DNA from: UBA4971 sp900019985
Lineage (GTDB): Bacteria; Bacillota; SHA-98; UBA4971
Direction of reading: 5' to 3'
Length of the DNA: 64,000 bases
Assembly (NCBI GenBank): GCA_050949175.1
Contig: JBMNFG010000007.1
Coordinates: forward strand, 110,774 to 174,773
Shown here: in pieces, positions 34,136-42,998 of the stretch
Numbering within the stretch: position 1 is the stretch's first letter
Layout of the letters: each line of letters starts with the position of its first letter
The notes under the pieces: model-generated
Database searches by the model: none
What the model was told of the DNA's origin: nothing
Seen by the model: the letters and a program-made list of their open reading frames with translations, nothing else
Program-made: the position numbers and the translations under genes

Positions 34136-34382
34136 GAAGACTCACTCCTTTTTTGTCTTAATATTAATAACGCTATTCACACTGGAAGCCACATATCCTT
34201 CCACAAACTTCTTATAAGTGCAAAAATTGCGTCAAAAGCGTTCTTGCGTATTAGGGAAAAGAATGGCATTGGTCCGTTCGGGTAGATTACGCGAAAGCTA
34301 GCAGGTATTTGTGAGCCGGCATTGAATTCATTTTTCTGACAGGTAATGGATTCTATGCGATTGTTGCTTGTAATTGGTCTAT

Positions 34383-36131
34383 ATGATAGGTTTGTGCCAT
34401 TACGAGGAGGCTTGTGTTGAAGCAGTGAGACAGTTCATTGACAGGATAATCCGCGGCTTAGATCAGGCGAGTTCAGAATTACGCAATATAGTCACTGGCT
34501 CTAACCTGGGAAACCCGACGCATCGCATTGCGGTTTTGGTGGTTTTATTTGCGATAGCCGGAGGGGTTTTATACATAGCGGCGGGACGCGGCGTGGAACA
34601 GGGTGAGCCTGCAATGGTAGAGGTTGCGGGAGGGCCCGGGGCGGAGGAGGCCTTAATTGAAAAGCCTTCGACGGGAGATGCCACAATAAAAGGGCCTGCG
34701 ATAGAGGCGCCTGTAGTACAAAGGCCTGCAGTTGAAGGGCCTGCCATAGAGGAGTCGATGGTAGAAGAGCCGGTAATAGAGGGGCCCGCATTAGGAAAGG
34801 CTGTGACGGAAAAGCCTGGAATAGAGAAGTCTAAGCTTGAGGAGGCTGGAATAGAAAAGCCTTCAATAAAAGAAGCTGCAACAGAAGGGTCTTTAAGGGA
34901 AGAAGCTGCAACAGAGGTGCCTGCAAGAGGAGAGCCTGAAACAAAACACCCTGTACTGGAGGAACCTGCAACACGCGAAGAGTTCCGCGGATTGTGGGTT
35001 GTGCGCACCAGTATGCAGTCTCGAGAATCAGTCGAGCACGTGATCGACAAAGCCGCAAAAAGCAATTTCAATGCCATATTAGTCCAGGTAAACGGACGTG
35101 GAGAGGCCTATTACGAAAGTGACATCGTGCCCAAGATGCCGGCTGTGCCTGAAGGCTTTGATCCTCTGGCATTCTGTATTGAAAAGGCCCATGCTGCCGG
35201 CATAGAGGTCCACGCGTGGATTAACGCCTTTACTGTGGGAGAGTTAGGTCGACGCGATTATCACGAGATGCACATTCTGAGTCGGCATCCTGAGTGGTCG
35301 CTGGTAGATCTTAACGAGGTTTCAACCTTTGACTACACCCAGGGAATGGCGAGGGGCGAACTTGTTTCAGTGATGCTTGACCCTGCGATAGAAGGCGTGA
35401 AGGAGTACGTCCGCGATGTGTTCCTGGAGGTAGTCACAAAATACGATGTAGACGGCGTCCACTTCGATTACATCAGGTATCCGGGCAAAAGGTATGGATA
35501 CAGCCAAGAGGCGAGGGATAAGTTTAGAGAGCTTACAGGTTATGATCCTCTTGATCTTGTAAAGAAGCCGGCAGAATTCCAGGGAACAGTCGTAGACGGA
35601 GTTGATCTTTTTGACAGTCTCAGCGATAAGTGGAACGAGTTTCGCCGGGATCAAGTGACTGAGGTGGTTCGCAGAGTCTATCAGGATGTTAAGAAGATAA
35701 AGCCTGATGTTGCAGTATCTTGCGCTGTTTTCGCCAATGCGGATGAAGCCTATGATTTGAGATTGCAGGACTGGCGAAAGTGGGTTCGAGAAGGCATTGT
35801 GGACTTCGTAGTCCCTATGGCGTATACGCCCGATACCCAGGAGTTCAAAGGCCATATCAAGAAGGCTGTAGAGGCGTCGCCTGGCCGGAGGGCCTTGGCC
35901 GGCGTCGGGGTTTACCGCATGCTTGACAATCCCCGGGACTGCATAGAGAAGATCGATGCAGCAAGGGAGCTTGGAACGTCCGGGGTGGTCCTGTTCTCAT
36001 ACGATTCCATCCGCGAAATGGACGACTACTGGGAAGCCCTGGCGGAAGGCCCATTCAGTCGACCGTGCCAAGGCCCCGAGGATGATCCGCGAGGCGCTAG
36101 ACTGATCAGCCGGTATCGTTGTGTTGTTTAG
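34383..36131 (+). CDS. GHL10-family (YngK-like) glycosidase with pentapeptide linker
   Basis: About 582 residues. An N-terminal membrane segment (IAVLVVLFAIAGGVLYIA) anchors the protein; a linker of 21 tandem pentapeptides (for example IEKPS, IEGPA, VEEPV) follows at about 92-196; then a GHL10 TIM-barrel domain (about 199-585). Barrel markers: EFRGLWVVRTSM, FNAILVQVNGRGEAYY, GIEVHAWINAF, DVDGVHFDYIRYPG (the HFDYIRYP signature), and IVDFVVPMAYTP. This family acts on cell-wall or surface glycans; the exact bond is unknown. The start is uncertain: ATG 34383 is used, but GTG 34425 with GAGGAGG 16 bases upstream is possible. The three-stem element follows the stop. Confidence 0.85.
   Translation: MIGLCHYEEACVEAVRQFIDRIIRGLDQASSELRNIVTGSNLGNPTHRIAVLVVLFAIAGGVLYIAAGRGVEQGEPAMVEVAGGPGAEEALIEKPSTGDATIKGPAIEAPVVQRPAVEGPAIEESMVEEPVIEGPALGKAVTEKPGIEKSKLEEAGIEKPSIKEAATEGSLREEAATEVPARGEPETKHPVLEEPATREEFRGLWVVRTSMQSRESVEHVIDKAAKSNFNAILVQVNGRGEAYYESDIVPKMPAVPEGFDPLAFCIEKAHAAGIEVHAWINAFTVGELGRRDYHEMHILSRHPEWSLVDLNEVSTFDYTQGMARGELVSVMLDPAIEGVKEYVRDVFLEVVTKYDVDGVHFDYIRYPGKRYGYSQEARDKFRELTGYDPLDLVKKPAEFQGTVVDGVDLFDSLSDKWNEFRRDQVTEVVRRVYQDVKKIKPDVAVSCAVFANADEAYDLRLQDWRKWVREGIVDFVVPMAYTPDTQEFKGHIKKAVEASPGRRALAGVGVYRMLDNPRDCIEKIDAARELGTSGVVLFSYDSIREMDDYWEALAEGPFSRPCQGPEDDPRGARLISRYRCVV
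34656..34970 (+). repeat. In-frame 15-bp tandem repeat (21 pentapeptides)
   Basis: Codes for 21 five-residue units of type [I/V/T]-E-x-P-[A/V], for example IEGPA and VEEPV, between membrane anchor and catalytic domain. The DNA is diverged between units. Confidence 0.8.
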
Positions 36132-36273
36132 GATTGCCGGTCTAGGATTGGCGGTCTAAGATTGCTGGTATTGCACTCGGGAACGGCGACCCCAGCGGGG
36201 GCGCCTTGACAAGACCCGGACGCGTAAGTGCGTGGCCGGATTTTGACACCCCTCGTTGCAATCACCGGCAATC
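36131..36273 (+). repeat. Three-stem 3' intergenic element, copy B, with triplicated first arm
   Basis: Outer stem GATTGCTGGTATTGCA (36160-36175) against TTGCAATCACCGGCAATC (36256-36273). Inner hairpins: GGCGACCCC/GGGGGCGCC (36185-36205) and a second one around GACCCGG...GGCCGGATTTT (about 36212-36245). The first arm is preceded by two more copies in tandem (36131-36144, 36145-36158, 36159-36172; 14 bp each), as if it had slipped. Begins at the stop codon of the GHL10 gene. Confidence 0.7.
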
Positions 36274-36304
36274 CTGTATTACCGACAAACGGTGGGGTAT
36301 CCTA

Positions 36305-37372
36305 GCCCGCAAACCTTCAGATCTCTTTGGTTGGCTTGCAGAGAGGGCCGATCACTTGCTTAAAGGCGTTTCGACTGTCCCGATGGGCTCATTGCGTGAA
36401 CCGTTTGACCATGTAAACGCTGTCAGATCACTATGATTGGTTCACAATGTGAGCCATTCTCCCAGATAGAAACCTTCAGATTTTCTCAATTGGCATCGCT
36501 GGTGAGCCGTCTGTTGCTGAAAATGTCTAAAATAGGCATAAATGGCTTACTAAATGAACCACTCCGCGATTGAAAAAATCGCAAACAGGTAAGATTGGCT
36601 TGCGAGATGAGCCAATCCGGTGCAGAAAAGATGCTGGAGTTCCGCGAATGGCTCACCGCATGAACCATTCTGCAGTTGAAAGAATGGCGAATACCCCCGA
36701 ATGGCTCACCTAGTGAACCGCTCCGCAGTCAAAAGCATAGCAAATACGTCTGAATGGCTTCTCCGAAGAGCCATTCGCGGGCCCGAAGTGCCGTGAACTC
36801 CCCGAAATGGCGCACGACATGAGCCATCTGTCGACTCAAAGAGCTTGAAATAGGCAAGATTGGCTTCTAACATGAGCCAATCGGTTGGGGAAAGGCTATT
36901 AGAGCGCTGCGAATGGCTCATTGCATGAACCACTTCGCAGTTGAAAGCATTGCAAGTAGGCCCGAATGGCTCATCGCGTGAGCTATTCAGCAGTGAAGAG
37001 AGCCTCGAACGAGCGTAAGTGGCTCTCGGTAAGAGCCAACCGACGGCGAAAAGACCTTTAGACGTCGAGGAATGGCTTACTACGTGAGCAGATCTGTGTC
37101 CGAAGAAGCCAAAAGTGCGCCCAAATGGCTCTTGAGGAGAGCCAACTGACCGCGAAGGGGTCTACGCACGGCGAGGACTGGCTTACTGTGTGAGCAGATC
37201 TGTGCCCGAAGCAGTGAAAAACGCATCTGAATGGCTCCTAAAGAGAGCCAACAGACTGCGAAGTGGTCTCCAGACGGCGAGAGATGGCTCACTGTGTGAA
37301 CAGGCCTGTGTCTGAAGAAGCCAAAAGTGCGCACAAATGGCTCTTGAGGAGAGCCGATCGATTGTGCGGAGG
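36305..37372. repeat. 53-bp-period array of 20 imperfect palindromes
   Basis: Twenty 25-bp imperfect inverted repeats of type G(A/T)(A/T)TGGCTCA - 5-base loop - TGA(G/A)CCA(A/T)TC. Taking the first GG of each left arm, they occur at 36333, 36386, 36439, 36492, then every 53 bp from 36545 to 37340; one interval is 52. Arms vary but stay paired, for example GATTGGCT/AGCCAATC (36593, 36858) and GAATGGCT/AGCCATTC (36752). The 28-bp linkers are related too, so this is a diverged tandem repeat. No ORF or known family explains it; 53 is not a multiple of three. It ends 270 bp before the SorC gene. Confidence 0.9.
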
Positions 37373-37524
37373 CTGCCGGAATCCCTGATCGACTTATACC
37401 TCCTCTACTTTTGGTAGCAAGGACAGCATGCCTGGAAAAGCATCTCCCGAAAAATATCAAAATCGAAAAAGGTTTGAGCTTAAGAAGGAATATCAACCGT
37501 TACGTAGAATAATCATTTGTGATA

Positions 37525-37549
37525 GCACATTTGTGCAGAACATATGTGC
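37525..37549. promoter_or_regulatory. Candidate SorC-family operator
   Basis: GCACATTTGTGC (37525-37536) is an almost perfect palindrome and is followed by CATATGTGC (37541-37549), giving outer arms GCACAT/ATGTGC. A further TTTGAA/TTCAAA pair lies at about 37565-37584. These lie 90 bases or fewer before the regulator gene start and fit an autoregulatory effector-responsive operator. Confidence 0.4.
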
Positions 37550-37639
37550 AAGAGAAAGCAGCGTTTGAATAAACCCTTTCAAATATTCCGGATATAACAC
37601 GAATAACGGTGTCTCAGTACGTAACCGCGAGGTGTAATA

Positions 37640-38596
37640 ATGGCTTTTGATGATCGTACGCTATATGAAATCGCCAGGCATTACTACGAGCTAAGCAAGA
37701 CACAGAACGAAATCGCCGAAAGTCTGGGCATTTCAAGAAGCCAGGTGTCACGAGCCCTGAAACGTGCGCAAGACAAAGGAATAGTAGTGACGCATGTGAT
37801 TCCTCCGAAGTTTGATTTCTCTGATCTTGAGGCCAGGCTTTGTTCTGCATTTGGCCTTCGCGACGCAGTGGTCATCTTAGGAAGCGTGGGTCCTTCCAGG
37901 TTGCTTACACAGAATCTGGGAATGGCAGGAGCCAAGTATCTCGACGAGACTGTGAAAGACGGCCAGATTGTAGGGGTATCTTGGGGGGCAACTCTCCGAG
38001 AACTCGTCACAGCTATTAACGGGTTGAAACCGCGTCCCAGAGACATAATGGTGATTCCGCTTCTTGGCGGCCAGGGACAGGCCAGCCCGGACCTGCAAGT
38101 GAATGACATCGCGTCCCGTGTTTCCATGGCTTTTGGCGGATCCCACCTGTTTCTCCATGCGCCTTCATTCGTTGATACTCCCGAAGCGCGATCTACGATG
38201 CTTAACGACAGCAACATAAGGCAGGTCGCAGACAAATGGGGAACTGCGGATCTGGTTGTAATGGGAATAGGATGCTTCGTTCCTCCTTCAACCCTATTGG
38301 AGGAAGGGGGTTTCCCTCCCGACGAGTTGGTCGAGCTCACAAAAATGGGCGTGGTCGGGGATATGTGTATGAGGTTCTTCGATGTGCATGGCAAACCTGT
38401 CGATACTCCGCTTGATGAACGTATCATCGGTATAAGTCTGGAACAGTTGAAGGCTACAGAGTGTGTTGTGGCGGTTGCAGGCGGTGTGAACAAATCCCGG
38501 GCAATACTGGGAGCTCTCAGGACCGGTGCCGTAGATGTGTTGATTACTGATGATGTTGTTGCTCGAAAGGTGTTGGAGTTGGCTGAATCCGGCTAA
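37640..38596 (+). CDS. SorC/DeoR-type sugar-binding transcriptional regulator
   Basis: 318 residues. N-terminal HTH with LYEIARHYYELSKTQNEIAESLGISRSQVSRALKRAQDKGIV, the sigma-like HTH of the SorC group, then a phosphosugar-binding Rossmann-like domain of the CggR/SorC type (GVSWGATLRELVTAING, IPLLGGQG, VVMGIGCF, VVAVAGGVNKSRAILGALRTGAVDVLITDD). It heads the ECF-transport/sugar-catabolism operon, so it most likely senses a phosphorylated intermediate of that pathway. GAGGTG lies upstream of ATG 37640. Confidence 0.92.
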   Translation: MAFDDRTLYEIARHYYELSKTQNEIAESLGISRSQVSRALKRAQDKGIVVTHVIPPKFDFSDLEARLCSAFGLRDAVVILGSVGPSRLLTQNLGMAGAKYLDETVKDGQIVGVSWGATLRELVTAINGLKPRPRDIMVIPLLGGQGQASPDLQVNDIASRVSMAFGGSHLFLHAPSFVDTPEARSTMLNDSNIRQVADKWGTADLVVMGIGCFVPPSTLLEEGGFPPDELVELTKMGVVGDMCMRFFDVHGKPVDTPLDERIIGISLEQLKATECVVAVAGGVNKSRAILGALRTGAVDVLITDDVVARKVLELAESG

Positions 38597-38619
38597 ATCA
38601 AGTCAAGGGGGTAATCTTA

Positions 38620-39255
38620 ATGCCACTTGGGCAAGGAGCTTTAGGACTTGGAGTGTCATACGCATTGGCAATTGGTTATCTGCTTCTCATGAGGCTTCTG
38701 GGAGGAATATTAAGCAAGCAGTATCCTGAAGAACACAAAGTCGTATGGGACACGCGCACAATTTCTCGTGTGGCGATATTATCTGCAGTCGCAGGAGCAG
38801 GCGCCATGATTAAGGTGCCGGGACCTGCTACTACCATTGCTCTCGATGCTGCTGCCGGATATTTTGCTGCCGCATATTTCGGATGGCCTGTGGGCGCGAC
38901 GGTAGCTGCTATAGGAACCTTCCTGGCCAATGCTTTGGGAGGCTTTGCCAGCTGGTTTCCGATGGTTCCTATCTACATGTCTGCGATGGCTTTTACAGTT
39001 ACGCTTGGAGTTTTTGTGGCGAAGAAGACCAATATCCTGTTTGCAATCATAGTCGGCACAATAGTAAACACAGTGACCTGTCTGGGGCCCTGGGCGATCA
39101 TGATAGGTCCTGCCTTGATGATTGCTTTATTGCCATCACAGATACTCGGATCAGCAGTAAATGCCGCTGCCGGGCTGACAGTTGCACAGGGTCTGCGGAG
39201 CGCTCAGAAGCACGGAAGGCGTGATATTGACGAACATATCGAGCCTCAAGGCTGA
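38620..39255 (+). CDS. ECF transporter S component (substrate-binding)
   Basis: 211 residues, about six membrane segments (YALAIGYLLLMRLLG, ISRVAILSAVAGAGAMI, LDAAAGYFAAAYFG, GATVAAIGTFLANALGG, ILFAIIVGTIVNTVTC, LMIALLPSQIL). The size and its place directly before EcfA/EcfT genes fit an energy-coupling-factor S component, the subunit that picks the substrate. The substrate is not evident; the enzymes downstream argue for a sugar or N-glycoside rather than a metal. ATG 38620 follows AAGGGGG. Cytoplasmic C-terminus is short and basic. Confidence 0.75.
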   Translation: MPLGQGALGLGVSYALAIGYLLLMRLLGGILSKQYPEEHKVVWDTRTISRVAILSAVAGAGAMIKVPGPATTIALDAAAGYFAAAYFGWPVGATVAAIGTFLANALGGFASWFPMVPIYMSAMAFTVTLGVFVAKKTNILFAIIVGTIVNTVTCLGPWAIMIGPALMIALLPSQILGSAVNAAAGLTVAQGLRSAQKHGRRDIDEHIEPQG

Positions 39256-39364
39256 GCCAGGGCTTAGCCAAAGCTGAGCTAAGACTAAGCCAAGGCGGAG
39301 CCAAGCTTTCAGCCAAGGCGGAGCCAAGCTTTCAGCCAAGGCCAAGCCAATGCTTTGGCCAAGA
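39252..39364. repeat. 22/23-bp tandem repeat at the stop of the S component gene
   Basis: Five units start at 39252, 39274, 39296, 39319 and 39342 (22, 22, 23, 23, 23 bp). The third and fourth are identical and contain GGAGCCAAGCTTTCAGCC. The array begins over the TGA stop and lies within the operon, before the ATPase gene. Confidence 0.85.
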
Positions 39365-39437
39365 CTGCGCAAGATCGTTGCTAAACAGCAGATGAAACCA
39401 GTGATGACAGAAGTTTTGGACATGAGAGGTGTTCCAC

Positions 39438-41216
39438 TTGGAGCCTACGATTGTTTCACTCAAAAATGTCACCTTTTCTTATAAGGGCTCAAAAAGACAA
39501 GCCCTAAAAGGTGTCTCTCTCGATGTTAAACAAGGTGAGTGCGTAGCCATACTCGGGCCCACCGGGGCGGGTAAGAGCACTCTCGCGTGCGTCATTAACG
39601 GTACAGTGCCTCGGTTTATCGAGGGGTCGCTTACGGGAGAGGTGGTTGTTGACGGCCGGATTCCGGAGGAAGTGGGGACTGCCCAGATGGCGTCCAGGGT
39701 AGGACTGGTGTTCGGTGACCCTGATACCCAGCTCTTCGGAATGACTGTAGAAGAAGACGTGGCCTTTGGCCCGGCTAACCTCGGATTCGGCTATGACATT
39801 ATTATGGAGAGAGTCACCCGCGCTATCGAAGATATGAGACTCCAAGGCCTTGAGCAGCGGGCCCCGCATCGCCTGTCAGGCGGACAGAAACAGGCGACAG
39901 CCATCGCAGGAGTCTATTCCATGCTTCCAAAGATAATGGTGCTGGATGAACCCACGTCCATGCTGGACCCGGAGGGCAAGGCGCGTGTTTTCTCAATAAT
40001 CCGTGACCTCAACAAGTCCCTGGGAATGACCATCATTTTGATTGAGCAAGAGGTCGATGACATACTTGAGTTAGCAGATCGAGTCTTTGTTATGAAATCA
40101 GGGGAGTTTGTTCTCGGAGGCACGCCTGACGAGGTCTTTGCCTCTGTCGATAAACTCAAAGAAGTGGGCATAAGGGTGCCCAGCGTTGTCGAGTTCGGGT
40201 ACCTAATAGGCGCAGACAAGATACCTTTCTCTGTGGACGAGGCAGTAGCAACCGTGAAAGACGGCGCCTGGGGGAAAGCCGTGGACGAGGCTTCCCATGG
40301 CATCACTCCCAAAGATCACGCCAGAGAAGGAGACACCGCCAGCCTGTCAGCTCAGCATAGAGCAACTCCTACAGATGAAACAACGCCTGTTATAGAAGCG
40401 ATTGACGTTGAGTTCTCATATCCCATGGGGGTTAAAGCCCTGGACGGCGCCAACCTCACAGTATATCCCGGAGAGTTCGTCGCTCTCGTCGGACAGAACG
40501 GAGCCGGAAAAACGACGCTGACCAGGCATTTCAACGGATTGCTCAGGCCCTCCGCAGGCGATATCCGCCTGTTCGGCAAGTCAGTGCTGAATGAGCCTAC
40601 AGCAAATCTGTGTTCCGTAGTGGGGTACGTATTTCAGAATCCTGATGAACAGCTCTTCAGTGACACTGTCGAGGATGAGATGAGATTCGGGCCTATGAAC
40701 ATTGGAATGGACAAAGACAGAATGGAAGAGGCTGTCCGAGATATCCTCGTTGACATAGGTTTGGACAAATACAAGCAAGTATGGCCGCGGTACCTGACCA
40801 AAGGTGAAAGGCAGAGGCTTGCTCTTGCCTCGGTTGTTGCCATGGACCCCGAGGTGCTTATTGTAGATGAGCCCACTACCGGCCTGGACTGGCTGGAGTC
40901 CCTTCAGATACTGGAATATCTGGAGAAGCTCCGCCGGGAAAAAGGTAAGACCGTATTGATAGTCACCCACGACATGAACATAGTCAGCCTCTATGCAAAG
41001 CGGGTTGTGGTCATGGCGAACGGACGGGTAATCGGAGAAGGGACACCGCGAGAGGTCTTTTCCAAGCCGGACCTTATGGAGCAAGCTTACCTCAGAAGGC
41101 CTCAAATCGCCGACCTGTCCGATACCCTATGGGGCGAGGTCTTGCTGACTCCTCGTGAGGCAGCTGACAGGCTCAAAAGAACATCCACGACAAATCGAGA
41201 GGTGGTCGCCGAATGA
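39438..41216 (+). CDS. ECF transporter ATPase, two fused ATPase halves
   Basis: A single ~593-residue protein carrying two ABC ATPase domains, as if EcfA1 and EcfA2 were fused. First domain: Walker A GPTGAGKSTL, signature LSGGQKQ, Walker B KIMVLDEPTSMLDPEG. Second: Walker A GQNGAGKTTL, signature LTKGERQRLAL (an altered LSGGQ), Walker B VLIVDEPTTGLDW, and VTHDMN. A roughly 60-residue acidic linker joins them. TTG 39438 after GAGAGGTG is preferred; an in-frame GTG at 39429 is possible. Together with the T and S genes it makes a dedicated group-I-like ECF importer. The stop overlaps the T gene (ATGA). Confidence 0.9.
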   Translation: MEPTIVSLKNVTFSYKGSKRQALKGVSLDVKQGECVAILGPTGAGKSTLACVINGTVPRFIEGSLTGEVVVDGRIPEEVGTAQMASRVGLVFGDPDTQLFGMTVEEDVAFGPANLGFGYDIIMERVTRAIEDMRLQGLEQRAPHRLSGGQKQATAIAGVYSMLPKIMVLDEPTSMLDPEGKARVFSIIRDLNKSLGMTIILIEQEVDDILELADRVFVMKSGEFVLGGTPDEVFASVDKLKEVGIRVPSVVEFGYLIGADKIPFSVDEAVATVKDGAWGKAVDEASHGITPKDHAREGDTASLSAQHRATPTDETTPVIEAIDVEFSYPMGVKALDGANLTVYPGEFVALVGQNGAGKTTLTRHFNGLLRPSAGDIRLFGKSVLNEPTANLCSVVGYVFQNPDEQLFSDTVEDEMRFGPMNIGMDKDRMEEAVRDILVDIGLDKYKQVWPRYLTKGERQRLALASVVAMDPEVLIVDEPTTGLDWLESLQILEYLEKLRREKGKTVLIVTHDMNIVSLYAKRVVVMANGRVIGEGTPREVFSKPDLMEQAYLRRPQIADLSDTLWGEVLLTPREAADRLKRTSTTNREVVAE

Positions 41217-42046
41217 TTGTCGAGTATGAAAGCAAACAGACTCCTATACACCGCCTTGATCCCAGAGCAAAGTTCATCTGGCTTGTGGCGACCATAGCAA
41301 TAAGCATCATCTGGACGAATCCCGTCTATCTTCTGGGACTGGGCGTATTGACTGTAATAATCGGCTCTATGGGCGAATTCCCCTGGCCAAAGATGAAAGG
41401 AACATTCGTGTTCCTGCTGATTGTCACCGCCATAATCACACTGGTCCAGGGTGCCACGTATCTTCCGAAAGCCGTCTGGATGGCCAACCCTGAGCGGGTT
41501 GTGTTCCGCCTGATACCAAGCTGGGTTCCTGGGATAGGCCCTGCATGGCCCTTAAGAATCGGCGGGCTTGTCTATGGAATCTGTATGGCCCTTAAAGTCT
41601 TCGTCGTTCTCATTGCCATATCGGTTTTCGGATATGTGACATCACCTTCAGAAGTAGTGCAGATTATCGTCAGGCTCCCCTTCGTTTCCTACAAGTTCGG
41701 GTTCGTGATCTCTGCTGCTTCCAAGTTTGTGCCCGTTATCCAGATGCAGCTGGCTACATTGCGAGACGCAGAGAGGTCAAAGGGAGTTGATTTCGATTCA
41801 GGCTCGTTCACTGAGAGGGTGAAGAAGACCACAAGCATGCTGGTTCCCTTGTTCGCCAACGCGCTTTCCATGGCAGACACCATGGCTTTGGCCATGGAGT
41901 CCCGGGCGTTCGGATACAGCAAGAATTTCACGATGATAAGGCCTTACAAAATGCAGGCACCTGACTGGCTCATGGTTGTTCTGTCTGTCGGAGGCCTGGC
42001 AGCAAGCATATTCTGTCTTGCCGTATTCAAGTTGGGGGCGCTCTAA
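41213..42046 (+). CDS. ECF transporter T component (EcfT)
   Basis: 277 residues, about five to six membrane segments. Coupling helices carry the EcfT signature: LRDAERSKGVDFDSGSF and MALAMESRAFGY (the xRx-like Arg-containing motifs that contact the ATPases). N-terminal HRLDPRAKFIWLVATIAISI is also family-typical. The start overlaps the ATPase stop. The T component holds S and A subunits together in the membrane. Confidence 0.92.
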   Translation: MIVEYESKQTPIHRLDPRAKFIWLVATIAISIIWTNPVYLLGLGVLTVIIGSMGEFPWPKMKGTFVFLLIVTAIITLVQGATYLPKAVWMANPERVVFRLIPSWVPGIGPAWPLRIGGLVYGICMALKVFVVLIAISVFGYVTSPSEVVQIIVRLPFVSYKFGFVISAASKFVPVIQMQLATLRDAERSKGVDFDSGSFTERVKKTTSMLVPLFANALSMADTMALAMESRAFGYSKNFTMIRPYKMQAPDWLMVVLSVGGLAASIFCLAVFKLGAL

Positions 42047-42047
42047 G

Positions 42048-42998
42048 ATGGCGAAGAGAGTTGGAGCGGCCGGACCTGACGGGGTAGTTGTATGTCTCGG
42101 CGCTTGCGCCGTGGACATGATGTTCACCGTGGACAGGCTCCCGCAACCTGATGAAATGGTATTTGCCGTCGGAGAAGTAGGTTTCTTCCCAGGCGGATCA
42201 ACTGCTAACATCGCAGCCGGGACCGGACGCCTCGGCTATCCTGCGAGATTTGTGGGCAGGACAGGTGATGATGAAAACGGCCGCAGGCTGAGGCAGGCTT
42301 TCGAATCTGACGGTGTGGACACAAAGTGGCTCTCTGAGATCAGAGGAGGCAGGACCGCCCAGACCATAATCGCCGTAGATCGAGCCGGTGAAAGGGTCAT
42401 CTACTCTCTGGGGGGAGAAGCCATCCTGCAGGAGCCCAGTGAGTTTACAGATGGCATCATGGAGAATGGAAAGGTCCTCTATATCGGTGAGGTCCTGCCT
42501 GATGTAGGCCTTGAAGCGATCCGTGTTGCCAGGGCACATGATGCCACTGTCATCTACGGTCCGGGAGGCGGGCTTTCGTGGATGGATAAAGCGGCGATTC
42601 TGGAATTGATAAAGTCATCTGACTATGTCCTGCTTTCCCGCAGAGAGCTTATCTCGCTTTCGTCGTGCGAACGTCCCAATGAGGGTGCGCGGCGCCTCCT
42701 TGAGAGCGGTGTAGCGAATGTCGTAGTTACACTGGGCTCTGAAGGATCCCAACACTACTCGCGAGATGGACTTATCTCGCATGCCAGCGCCTTCCATGTC
42801 CCAGATGTCTTAGACACGACCGGAGCCGGAGATTCATTCGCCTCAGGATTCATCACAGGCCTGTTGGAAGGCATGGACATCGCTGACTGTTTGGTGCGTG
42901 GAAATGCCTGCGCTGCGCTGGCTATTCGGAAAGTGGGCGCAAGAGAAGCTATGCCAACAGCGGAAGAGTTGGAGGAGTTTCTAAAGAATGCCAAGTAA
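42048..42998 (+). CDS. PfkB-family carbohydrate kinase (ribokinase-like)
   Basis: About 316 residues, ribokinase fold. Signature 1 region: FPGGSTANIAAGTGRLGYPARFVGRTGDDENG; signature 2: DTTGAGDSFASGFITGL, where Asp of GAGD is the catalytic base. In the middle AQTIIAVDRAGERVIYSLGGEA and YGPGGGLSWMD. It phosphorylates a sugar, nucleoside or related alcohol; the identity is unknown. ATG 42048 is used; the ribosome binding site (GGGGGCG) is weak, so coupling with the T gene is likely. The stop overlaps the next gene by about 10 bases. Confidence 0.9.
   Translation: MAKRVGAAGPDGVVVCLGACAVDMMFTVDRLPQPDEMVFAVGEVGFFPGGSTANIAAGTGRLGYPARFVGRTGDDENGRRLRQAFESDGVDTKWLSEIRGGRTAQTIIAVDRAGERVIYSLGGEAILQEPSEFTDGIMENGKVLYIGEVLPDVGLEAIRVARAHDATVIYGPGGGLSWMDKAAILELIKSSDYVLLSRRELISLSSCERPNEGARRLLESGVANVVVTLGSEGSQHYSRDGLISHASAFHVPDVLDTTGAGDSFASGFITGLLEGMDIADCLVRGNACAALAIRKVGAREAMPTAEELEEFLKNAK

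Noticed and set aside
36305..37372. CRISPR array
   Set aside because: Repeats are not identical, the 28-bp linkers are related to one another instead of unique, and no cas gene is in the window.
36486..37496. Short minus-strand reading frames inside the 53-bp array (for example 36486-36668, 36706-36933, 37080-37496)
   Set aside because: The 53-bp period shifts frame at every unit and the frames have no ribosome binding site; similar peptides arise only because the repeat returns to frame every 159 bp.
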